Positions 5,051 through 11,359 of a stretch of 14,214 bases of DNA are shown here, in pieces. Source of the stretch: an uncultured Corynebacterium sp. GTDB lineage: Bacteria; Actinomycetota; Actinomycetes; Mycobacteriales; Mycobacteriaceae. Positions within the stretch are counted from its first letter, which is position 1. Every line of letters begins with the position of its first letter. Below the pieces are notes generated by a model that saw only the letters and a list, made by a program, of their open reading frames with translations, was not told the DNA's origin and did not search any database. The stretch is taken from positions 1 through 14,214 of the forward strand of contig NZ_CAMICL010000049.1 in assembly GCF_946221105.1 (NCBI RefSeq). The letters run 5' to 3'. The position numbers and the translations under genes are program-made.

Positions 5051-7048
5051 CCCACGCGCGATGACGAACGCGACCGCCGCAGCCACCAGGAGCAGCACCA
5101 CCAGGCCGACGAGTAGCCCCGGAACGAGTCCGAATCCGCGAGCCTCGTCGTCCTCCGCGGCGTTGACCTCCGTATCGTCTTCCTCGCTGTCCTGCGAAGC
5201 TGAAGTCTCGGTTGTGTCGTCCACCGCCTCGAACTTGATCGGCTCGTCGGACGGCTCCGGGCCGTCCTCATGCGTCGGCGTCCAATCCGGGCCGCCGTTG
5301 CCAGGTTCGCCATCCATGGCCACCTCAAACTCGAAAGGCTGCTCCACACCGGCGATGTCGTAGCCCTCGTGCACCCACCCCATGCCGAGCCACACGTAGT
5401 ACTCGCCCTGGTAAGGCGTATTGGTGTCGTGCCACACGTACTGGCTTAGCGTTTCCGCATCGGATTCGGCTGCATCCATGAAGAAGTTCAACGGGGTGCG
5501 CACGAGCTCGTTGCGCATCGGATCGTAGATGCCGAAGCCGAGGCTATCGGCGTTGTGCGCGACCGACTCCGGCGTTTTCACCTTCACCACCGGCCGCTGC
5601 CCGTAAGCCACCGGGATCTTGTAGAACCTGAACTCACCAGGGATGATGTTGTCGGAGTACGTGCCCTCGGTGATGTCCACCGCATCATTGAACCCGGTGC
5701 CGCCGGAAATCGGCTTGGGGTTCTTCATCGGCAGCTCCCCTAGGTAGTCGCCGGCTTTGATAATTTTGCCGTCTGACCACTCAGTTTTCTCCTCATCGCC
5801 GGGAATCGGCTCATAGAACACACTGACCTCGAGCCCGATGTCCCCGGTGTCAACGCCCTCGACGTCGGAGATCTGCGTCTTAACCAGGATGTCGCTCATA
5901 TCGCACTCCATGTCCGACTCTCCGTTGCGCTCCACCGAGACAGTCGCAGATTCGATCCCGTAGTCCGGCCCAGCAGAGACGAATGCAGTGTGCTTACCCG
6001 GGAACCAGCCGCATTCCGCATCACCCTCGTTGGTCACCTCCACCGGTTCAATCTTGAGGTGGCCGGCTTCCCACATGCCATCGGTCTGCCACACGGGTGA
6101 AAACACCACGCGCGCGTGGTGGCGCGGCGGCACGGAAATGCGGAAGTACCGGTCCTTCGGAGTGCCCTGGTCCGGGGTCACCGTGGTCTGGTACTGGCCT
6201 TCGCCCAGCCACTTCGCGTCCTCTGGGGTGTCCGAGAACTCGAACTCGGTGCCACCCGTCTGGTACTTCTCCACCCCGCGCTGGGACAAAAACTTCAGCG
6301 ACTGCGCCAAGCTGCTCGCATCGGCCGCCTCCAGGAACTGCCCGCCGCCAGCTTCCGCGATGCACTCCAGCTCCGCGCGAGCCTCCTCGTCAGCCTTGAA
6401 CCCGACAGTGTGGATCGCCAGGTCTACGCCGTCGCCCGCCAACTCTTTGGCCACGTCGCACACCTCTGGCGGCGCGCAGGTGTCAATGCCGTCGGAGACC
6501 AGAATGATCGAGCGCTCCCCCTCGTTGCCCAACTCCTCTGCGGCCTTGCGCAGCGCGTTGCCCATCGGCGTGTAGCCCTTTGGCGTGAGCCCGTCGATAG
6601 CCGCGCCGAACTTTTGCTTGTCCACCTTGCCGATAGGCACGAGGCGCTCAATGTCCTTGCAGCCCTTTTCGCGGTTGTCGGGCGCATTGGATTCCTGCGC
6701 GCCGTAGGCAATGAGCCCCATTTGCGCGGTTTCCGGCAGGAAATCAACCAGCTCGCGGGTCGCCTTCTTCGCCGCGTCGATGCGCGGGCCCTCGGCGTCC
6801 TCCTCGACCATGGAATAGGACGCATCCAGAATCAGAACACCCTTCGCGTCGGCGGAGCCTCCGCTTGCCGACGCCCGCGTGGTCGAGCTCGACAACGTCT
6901 TCGTCTCCGTGCTCACTGCAGTGCTCGATTCCGCGGGCCGACCCGTCGATGTTTCCGCCGCGAATGCGGGCGCTACCCACGCCAGCATGCAAGCGACGAC
7001 AAGCGCGAGCACAACTACGGACCTACTTCCCCATTTCACATGCGACAT
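5042..7048 (-). CDS. Membrane-anchored von Willebrand factor A domain protein
   Basis: A 668-residue exported protein. Residues 1-31 look like a signal peptide (KWGSRS, hydrophobic core, APAFA-A cleavage site). A VWA domain follows at about 69-260 with an intact MIDAS metal site: D75-A-S77-Y-S79, T160 (TPMG) and D186 (VSDG). A long beta-rich extracellular part of unknown fold follows. Then comes an acidic Ser/Thr/Glu/Asp linker (about 590-640), one transmembrane helix (about 642-664) and an RGRR tail, so it is a type I membrane protein facing outwards. It resembles actinobacterial VWA proteins without assigned ligand; adhesion or envelope assembly are guesses. It lies 63 bp after the UvrA-like gene, with a candidate promoter and GlxR-type site between them. 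Confidence 0.9.
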   Translation of the reverse strand: MSHVKWGSRSVVVLALVVACMLAWVAPAFAAETSTGRPAESSTAVSTETKTLSSSTTRASASGGSADAKGVLILDASYSMVEEDAEGPRIDAAKKATRELVDFLPETAQMGLIAYGAQESNAPDNREKGCKDIERLVPIGKVDKQKFGAAIDGLTPKGYTPMGNALRKAAEELGNEGERSIILVSDGIDTCAPPEVCDVAKELAGDGVDLAIHTVGFKADEEARAELECIAEAGGGQFLEAADASSLAQSLKFLSQRGVEKYQTGGTEFEFSDTPEDAKWLGEGQYQTTVTPDQGTPKDRYFRISVPPRHHARVVFSPVWQTDGMWEAGHLKIEPVEVTNEGDAECGWFPGKHTAFVSAGPDYGIESATVSVERNGESDMECDMSDILVKTQISDVEGVDTGDIGLEVSVFYEPIPGDEEKTEWSDGKIIKAGDYLGELPMKNPKPISGGTGFNDAVDITEGTYSDNIIPGEFRFYKIPVAYGQRPVVKVKTPESVAHNADSLGFGIYDPMRNELVRTPLNFFMDAAESDAETLSQYVWHDTNTPYQGEYYVWLGMGWVHEGYDIAGVEQPFEFEVAMDGEPGNGGPDWTPTHEDGPEPSDEPIKFEAVDDTTETSASQDSEEDDTEVNAAEDDEARGFGLVPGLLVGLVVLLLVAAAVAFVIARGRR

Positions 7049-7068
7049 TGCTCAGGCTCTCTCCATCA

Positions 7069-7091
7069 TGTGGTCATTATCACAGACCACA
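7069..7091. promoter_or_regulatory. GlxR-like site overlapping the VWA gene promoter
   Basis: TGTGGTCATTATCACA (7069-7084) has the TGTG-N8-CACA pattern of CRP/GlxR sites and matches 9 of 12 fixed positions of TGTGA-N2-TA-N2-TCACA. An overlapping perfect inverted repeat pairs TGTGGTC (7069-7075) with GACCACA (7085-7091). On the minus strand GATAAT (7081-7076), preceded by TG, is an extended -10 for the VWA gene inside this site, so binding would be expected to repress. Confidence 0.45.
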
Positions 7092-7111
7092 ATAAAAGTG
7101 GATCAGCGCTT

Positions 7112-9469
7112 TCACAACAGATGTTCGGAAAAAAGGTATCGCCCGGTCTCAGAACCGGTTCGTTCATGCCTATCGACGAGCTGCCGCACCGTGCCCGCAT
7201 CCACCACTCGTCCACCCGCGGAGCCGGCCCCGGGGCCCAGGTCGATGACGTAGTCGGCGCGGGACACCAGCGCCAGGTTGTGCTCCACCACGATGACGGT
7301 CGCGCCGGAATCCACCAGCCGGTCGAACAGCTCCACCAGGCGCGCGGTGTCGGTCAGGTGCAGGCCGGTGGTGGGCTCGTCCAGCACGTAGGCGGGCGCC
7401 GGCTTCTTCAGGCTGGCCGCCAGCTTGAGACGTTGGCGCTCGCCGCCGGACAGCGTGGTCAGCGGCTGGCCGAGCGTGACGTAGCCCAGACCCACGTCGA
7501 TCAGGTGCCCGCACATCTTCGCGGCGGCGTTAACCTTGTTCTCCTTTAGGTAGGGCTGCGCTTCGTCGGCGGGCATGGCCAGCACCTCGGCGATGTTCTT
7601 GCCGCCGAGGGTGTGCACGAGCACGGCGTCGTCGAAACGCTTGCCCTCGCAAACCTCGCAGGGCACGTCCACGCCCTGCATCATGCCGAGATCCACGTAG
7701 ACCACGCCGGCACCCTTGCAGTGCTGGCACGCGCCGGCGGAGTTCGGCGAGAACATCGAGGCCGGCTCGCCGGAGGCTTTCGCGAACGCCTTACGGATCG
7801 GGTCCAGCGCGCCGGTGTAGGTGGCGGGGTTGGAGCGCCGCGACCCGGAGATGGGCGCCTGGTCCACCCACACCGCGTCCTCCAGCAACGCGGAGTCCTC
7901 CAGGGCGCGCAGCAGGGAGGACTTGCCGGAACCCGCCACACCCGTCACCGCGGTGAGCACGCCAGTGGGGATGTCCACGTCGATGCCGGCGAGGTTGTTC
8001 TCGCTGGCCCCGCGCACCTTGAGCCAATCGACGGGCTCGCGCGGGTCGTCCTTGAGCTCGACGCCGAGCTTCAGGCTCTCGCCTGTGCGCGTGCCGGCCT
8101 CGCGAAGTTCCGCAACGGTGCCCTCGAAGACGATCTCGCCGCCCTCGGTGCCAGCACCGGGGCCGAGCTCGATGACGTGGTCGGCGACCTCGATCGTCTG
8201 TGGGCGGTGCTCCACCACCAGCACGGTGTTGCCTTTGTCCCGCAGCGCGGTGAGCAGGCCGTTCAACCTGTCGATGTCGGCGGCGTGCAGGCCGGCGGTG
8301 GGCTCGTCGAAGACGTAGGTGACGTCCGAAAGCGCGGAGCCCAAGTGACGAATCATCTTCACGCGCTGCGACTCGCCACCGGAAAGCGTCGAGCTCGGCC
8401 TATCCAACGCAATGTAGCCCAGCCCGATTGCGACAAAGTTCGCCAGCGCCTCGCGTATCGACGCCACCAGCGGCGCCACGCCCGGCGCGTCCACGCCCTC
8501 GAACCACTCGGCGAGGTCGGCCACCTCCATCGCGCACAGCTCGGCGATGTTCTTGCCGTTGATCTTCGACTCAAGCGCGTGCTGCGCCAGCCGGGTGCCG
8601 CCGCAGGCAGGGCAGTCCACCTGGGTCACGGCGCGGTCCACGAACTCGCGGGCGGACTTTTGCAGCCCCTCCTTCTCCTTGCTCAGTAGCGAGGCCTCCA
8701 GGCGCGGGATGAGCCCCTGGTAGGTGGTGTTGAAGCCCATGTACTGGACCTTCTCCGGCTCGCCGTAGAGCAGGGCGTGGCGCTGCTCGGGCGTGAACTC
8801 GGCCACCGGCACGTCCACCGGGAACTTCCCGGCCTCGGCGTAGGCGCGGAACTGCCAGGAGCCGGGCTTGTAGCCGGGTGCGAGGATGGCGCCGTCGTCG
8901 ATGGACAGTGAGTCGTCCACAACCTGCGCCTCGTCGAACTTGCTCGCGCGCCCGGTGCCGGCGCACTCCGGGCACATTCCGCCGGTGCGGGTGAAGTTCT
9001 TCACCACCTTCTTCTTGCCGGTCGCGTCCTTGATCGCCCCGCCTCCGGACACGCTCGGCACGTTGAAGGAGTACGCGCCCGGCCCGCCGGCGTTCGGCTC
9101 GGCGATGCGCGAAAACAGCACGCGCAGCATCGGCGTGACGTCCGTGGCGGTGCCGACGGTGGAGCGCACGTTCGCCCCAAGCGCGGACTGGTCCACCACG
9201 ATCGCCGCCGTCACGCCCTCGAGCCCGACCACATCCGGCCGGGCCATCGACGGCATGAACCCCTGCACAAAGGAGGAGTACGTCTCGTTGATCAAGCGCT
9301 GCGACTCGGCGGCGACGGTGTCGAAGACCAGCGAGGACTTGCCGGACCCGGACACGCCGGCAAAGACGGTGAGGCGGCGTTTCGGGATCTGCGCGGAAAC
9401 GTCCCGCAGGTTGTTCTCGTTCGCTCCGGTGACAACGATTGCGTCGTGGGCGTCAGCTTTGTTCTTCAC
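7112..9469 (-). CDS. UvrA-like ABC ATPase lacking the UvrB-binding domain
   Basis: A 785-residue paralogue of excinuclease subunit UvrA, which is normally about 950 residues. Two ABC modules are seen: Walker A GVSGSGKS (38-45) with signature LSGGESQR (from L362) and VFDEPTAGLH; and Walker A GVAGSGKS (ending near 517) with LSGGERQR (about 670) and VLDEPTTGLH. The zinc module C581/C584/C604/C607 in the second half is intact. After RSTVGTATD the sequence passes almost directly to YSFN, so the UvrB-binding insertion is missing, and the first zinc module keeps only one CPEC pair. This fits UvrA2-type proteins linked to drug or DNA-damage tolerance rather than core repair. I start at GTG 9469, since the frame upstream to 9598 is tRNA-Asp read as protein; TACGCT sits 8 bp before it. 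Confidence 0.9.
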   Translation of the reverse strand: MKNKADAHDAIVVTGANENNLRDVSAQIPKRRLTVFAGVSGSGKSSLVFDTVAAESQRLINETYSSFVQGFMPSMARPDVVGLEGVTAAIVVDQSALGANVRSTVGTATDVTPMLRVLFSRIAEPNAGGPGAYSFNVPSVSGGGAIKDATGKKKVVKNFTRTGGMCPECAGTGRASKFDEAQVVDDSLSIDDGAILAPGYKPGSWQFRAYAEAGKFPVDVPVAEFTPEQRHALLYGEPEKVQYMGFNTTYQGLIPRLEASLLSKEKEGLQKSAREFVDRAVTQVDCPACGGTRLAQHALESKINGKNIAELCAMEVADLAEWFEGVDAPGVAPLVASIREALANFVAIGLGYIALDRPSSTLSGGESQRVKMIRHLGSALSDVTYVFDEPTAGLHAADIDRLNGLLTALRDKGNTVLVVEHRPQTIEVADHVIELGPGAGTEGGEIVFEGTVAELREAGTRTGESLKLGVELKDDPREPVDWLKVRGASENNLAGIDVDIPTGVLTAVTGVAGSGKSSLLRALEDSALLEDAVWVDQAPISGSRRSNPATYTGALDPIRKAFAKASGEPASMFSPNSAGACQHCKGAGVVYVDLGMMQGVDVPCEVCEGKRFDDAVLVHTLGGKNIAEVLAMPADEAQPYLKENKVNAAAKMCGHLIDVGLGYVTLGQPLTTLSGGERQRLKLAASLKKPAPAYVLDEPTTGLHLTDTARLVELFDRLVDSGATVIVVEHNLALVSRADYVIDLGPGAGSAGGRVVDAGTVRQLVDRHERTGSETGRYLFSEHLL
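7134..7178 (-). repeat. 45-bp direct repeat, copy B (3' end of UvrA-like gene)
   Basis: The partner of 5006-5050, with 36 of 45 bases identical. Here it is coding and supplies VDRHERTGSETGRY near the C-terminus; the ETGRYL element is usual for UvrA tails, so this copy is the likely original. It includes a small hairpin, CCGGT with ACCGG around a 6-base loop. Confidence 0.7.
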
Positions 9470-9477
9470 GGGTGCCA

Positions 9478-9483
9478 AGCGTA
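9478..9483 (-). promoter_or_regulatory. Candidate -10 box of the UvrA-like gene
   Basis: TACGCT on the minus strand is followed by 8 bases and then GTG 9469, with no ribosome binding site between, so a leaderless transcript is possible. It lies just past the terminator of the tRNA-Glu/tRNA-Asp unit. Confidence 0.4.
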
Positions 9484-9499
9484 GCTGCCGTCGCAAAGC

Positions 9500-9524
9500 A
9501 AAAAGCTCGAGGCGAACCTCGAGC
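9500..9524 (-). terminator. Rho-independent terminator of tRNA-Glu/tRNA-Asp
   Basis: Perfect 8-bp stem GCTCGAGG (9505-9512) with CCTCGAGC (9517-9524), 4-base loop, followed on the minus strand by TTTTT (9504-9500). It starts 6 bases after the tRNA-Asp 3' end. It separates the tRNA unit from the UvrA-like gene downstream. Confidence 0.85.
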
Positions 9525-9530
9525 AAAGAG

Positions 9531-9604
9531 CGACCCTGACGGGACTTGAACCCGCGACCTCCGCCGTGACAGGGCGGCGCGCTAACCAACTGCGCCACAG
9601 GGCC
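9531..9604 (-). tRNA. tRNA-Asp (GTC), copy 2
   Basis: 74-nt cloverleaf with anticodon GTC, identical to the copy at 4825-4898. CCA is not encoded. It follows tRNA-Glu with a spacer of a single base, so both come from one transcript and processing must cut almost flush. Confidence 0.95.
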
Positions 9605-9605
9605 G

Positions 9606-9678
9606 TACCCCCAACGGGATTCGAACCCGTGTTGCCGCCGTGAAAGGGCGGAGTCCTAGGCCTCTAGACGATGGGGGC
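9606..9678 (-). tRNA. tRNA-Glu (TTC)
   Basis: 73-nt cloverleaf on the minus strand: acceptor GCCCCCA with TGGGGGT (first pair G-U) plus discriminator A, the anticodon loop CTTTCAC carries TTC, and the T arm ACGGG-TTCGAAT-CCCGT is complete. CCA is not encoded. First gene of the Glu-Asp unit. Confidence 0.95.
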
Positions 9679-9701
9679 CTGTCATCAAAGACAGCCGTTG
9701 A

Positions 9702-9731
9702 ATCATACGACACCGCCTCCGCAGCAACCAA
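9702..9731 (-). promoter_or_regulatory. tRNA-Glu/tRNA-Asp promoter
   Basis: TTGGTT (9731-9726) and TATGAT (9707-9702) on the minus strand are 18 bp apart. Transcription would start near 9695, about 17 bases before tRNA-Glu. It is divergent from the leaderless gene at 9753, and the two promoters lie back to back within 75 bp. Confidence 0.55.
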
Positions 9732-9739
9732 ATGAGCAG

Positions 9740-9745
9740 TACAGT
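9740..9745 (+). promoter_or_regulatory. -10 box of the 9753 gene, leaderless
   Basis: TACAGT is followed by 7 bases and ATG 9753, with no Shine-Dalgarno sequence. The spacing is the same as for cysE and the GNAT gene. Confidence 0.6.
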
Positions 9746-9752
9746 GCGCCAC

Positions 9753-10340
9753 ATGGCCGAAGCAATCATCTACGACGCAACCCTCAACCCGACGAAAGAT
9801 GAGCTCCTTTCCGAGCACTCCCCCATCGTGGAGCCGCTCGGTTCCTACCGGGCGGTGGACCGTGACGGCGAGGTGGGCATCGAGGTCCTCGTCGGCCACG
9901 ATGCCAACGGTGCGCTGCGGCAGTTCGGTGTCTCCTACCGCGAGGCGGGTGCCAAGCTTGACGACGAGCTCACGCCCATGGACCACTCCGTCCTCGGCGC
10001 CCGCTCGGTGGCACCGCTGACCACGGACCCGGTGGCTGTGCGCGAGCTGATCCAGACGATCCTGGTCGGCGGCGAGGGCGCATCCTTCAGCAACGGCGAG
10101 CCGATCTTCGCCGTGCGTGGCACGGGACAAACCCCGGACGTGGCGGTCGGCGAGGTGGAGATCGAGGACCACAACGAGTACACGAGCATCGGCGCCGTGG
10201 ACATCGACGGCGAGGCGCACCGCTACCAGCTGCGCATCACCCGCGAGATCCTGGATGCCCAGGTGGCGGAGCCGGAGGACCTCGCGCTCGTGCGCGCCGA
10301 CGACGGCGTGATCCTCATGCGCCTCGAGGTGTGGAAGTAG
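9753..10340 (+). CDS. Conserved protein resembling the maltokinase N-terminal cap
   Basis: A soluble 195-residue protein without signal peptide or membrane segment. The opening MAEAIIYDATLNPTKDELLSEH, a GSYRAVD element, and the beta-rich body ending in ILMRLEVWK recall stand-alone actinobacterial proteins related to the maltokinase N-terminal cap domain. No kinase motifs are present, so it cannot be a maltokinase itself, and I give it no catalytic role. The start ATG 9753 was chosen because the -10 box ends 7 bp upstream; an in-frame ATG at 9732 lies before that box. It is divergent from tRNA-Glu and convergent with the ZIP transporter, with 3 bp between the stops. The family assignment is from memory and moderately sure; the gene itself is secure. 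Confidence 0.75.
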   Translation: MAEAIIYDATLNPTKDELLSEHSPIVEPLGSYRAVDRDGEVGIEVLVGHDANGALRQFGVSYREAGAKLDDELTPMDHSVLGARSVAPLTTDPVAVRELIQTILVGGEGASFSNGEPIFAVRGTGQTPDVAVGEVEIEDHNEYTSIGAVDIDGEAHRYQLRITREILDAQVAEPEDLALVRADDGVILMRLEVWK

Positions 10341-10343
10341 CCC

Positions 10344-11150
10344 CTACCCCGGCAGCATGAGCAGGCTGGCTGCCATGACGGCCATGCCGATGATCATGCC
10401 GTAAATGGCGGTGTGGTGCTTGCCCGTCGCAATGGCCGTGGGCAGCAGCTTATCCAGGCTGACAAACACCATGATGCCGGCGATGGCGGCGAAGGTGTAG
10501 CCCAGCGTCTGCGGCCCCAGAAACGGCTGCAGCAACAGGAAACCGATGACGGCGCCGAGCGGCTCCGCCAGGCCAGACAGCGTGGCCCAGCCGGCAGCTT
10601 TCCATCTCGAGCCGGTGGCCTGGCGCAGCGGCACCGCCACGGCGATGCCTTCCGGGATGTTGTGGATCGCGATGGCCACCGCAATCGGCAGCGCCAGCGC
10701 CGGATCCGCAAGCGCAACCGCGAAGGTGGCAAATCCTTCTGGGAAGTTGTGCACCGCGATCGCTACCGCGCTGAGCACGCCGACGTTGCGCAGCCGCGCG
10801 CGACTCACCCCCGACGCGTCCGGCTCCTCGTGCGGGTTGATCTCCTCCGGCACGAACCTGTCAATCAGTGCGATGAGGCCGATGCCAGCGAAAAATGCCA
10901 CCACTCCCCACAGTTCGGCGGAGGCGTTGCCCGCCTCAAGCAGTCCGTCTATTCCCTCGGGCAGCAGCTCCACAAACGAGATGTAGACCATGACGCCGGC
11001 GGAGAACCCGAGCGCCCCCGCCAAGAAGCCCGGGCCCGGAGAACGCTTCATTACTACGACCAACCCGCCGAGGCCAGTGGACAGGCCGGCCAGCAGGGAG
11101 ATCCCGAGCGCGACGGCGACGGCGCCCGGGGTGGCTGTTGCAAGATCCAT
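10344..11150 (-). CDS. ZIP-family divalent metal transporter (ZupT-like)
   Basis: An inner-membrane permease importing zinc and possibly iron or manganese. Its 268 residues, with about eight hydrophobic segments, agree with bacterial ZupT proteins (about 257-270). The two metal-site motifs are HNFPEG (134-139) in the fourth helix and HNIPEG (163-168) in the fifth. The third-fourth helix loop is short and polar (PEEINPHEEPDAS). The ATG at 11150 is preceded at 6 bp by TAGGTT, so it is probably leaderless. No Zur-type palindrome was found upstream. Specificity cannot be told from sequence alone. Confidence 0.92.
   Translation of the reverse strand: MDLATATPGAVAVALGISLLAGLSTGLGGLVVVMKRSPGPGFLAGALGFSAGVMVYISFVELLPEGIDGLLEAGNASAELWGVVAFFAGIGLIALIDRFVPEEINPHEEPDASGVSRARLRNVGVLSAVAIAVHNFPEGFATFAVALADPALALPIAVAIAIHNIPEGIAVAVPLRQATGSRWKAAGWATLSGLAEPLGAVIGFLLLQPFLGPQTLGYTFAAIAGIMVFVSLDKLLPTAIATGKHHTAIYGMIIGMAVMAASLLMLPG
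10351..10374 (+). terminator. Hairpin after the 9753 gene, inside the ZIP gene
   Basis: GGCAGC (10351-10356) pairs with GCTGCC (10369-10374) across 12 bases, 10 bases after the 9753 gene stop and within the last codons of the convergent ZIP gene. There is no T-run. It mirrors the arrangement after cysE, but with a 6-bp stem it is only suggestive. Confidence 0.25.
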
Positions 11151-11156
11151 GGCGTA

Positions 11157-11162
11157 AACCTA
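11157..11162 (-). promoter_or_regulatory. Candidate -10 box of the ZIP gene, leaderless
   Basis: TAGGTT on the minus strand is followed by 6 bases and ATG 11150; no ribosome binding site is visible. It is the weakest -10 match among the leaderless candidates here. Confidence 0.4.
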
Positions 11163-11199
11163 GCAGGCACCTCTCACGGCCGAAGGACCGCGGACACGC

Positions 11200-11230
11200 A
11201 AAATGCCCCGGCTGAGAACAACCGGGGCAT
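11200..11230 (-). terminator. tRNA-Lys terminator
   Basis: Perfect 9-bp stem (ATGCCCCGG at 11203-11211, CCGGGGCAT at 11222-11230) with a 10-base loop, followed on the minus strand by a T-run (11203-11200). It lies 4 bases after the tRNA-Lys 3' end. Confidence 0.85.
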
Positions 11231-11234
11231 GCGG

Positions 11235-11307
11235 TGGGCCCTGCGGGGATCGAACCCGCGACCTGCGGATTAAAAGTCCGTAGCTCTACCAGCTGAGCTA
11301 AAGGCCC
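11235..11307 (-). tRNA. tRNA-Lys (TTT)
   Basis: 73-nt cloverleaf on the minus strand: acceptor GGGCCTT with AGGGCCC plus discriminator A, the anticodon loop CTTTTAA carries TTT, and the T arm GCGGG-TTCGATC-CCCGC is complete. CCA is not fully encoded (CCG follows the discriminator). It lies 52 bp after the actA stop and might be read from that transcript as well as its own promoter. Confidence 0.95.
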
Positions 11308-11311
11308 GCGG

Positions 11312-11343
11312 GGGCTAATGGTAGCCCGTGGGCCCATTAGCCC
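11312..11343 (-). terminator. Hairpin between actA and tRNA-Lys
   Basis: Perfect 10-bp arms (GGGCTAATGG at 11312-11321, CCATTAGCCC at 11334-11343) with a GCCC/GGGC pair inside. It begins 16 bases after the actA stop and has no T-run. A competing stem, AGCCC (11339-11343) with GGGCT (11352-11356), overlaps one arm. Likely marks the 3' end of actA mRNA. Confidence 0.5.
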
Positions 11344-11359
11344 GGAAATCGGGGCTGGC

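Noticed and set aside
6116..7549. 477-codon open frame opposite the VWA and UvrA-like genes
   Set aside because: It crosses the intergenic promoter region and two well-supported genes on the other strand and shows no family motif.
7613..8689. 358-codon open frame opposite the UvrA-like gene
   Set aside because: Shadow of the ABC ATPase; no start signal or domain.
9470..9598. N-terminal extension of the UvrA-like protein
   Set aside because: These codons read through tRNA-Asp and its terminator; homology begins at the GTG at 9469.
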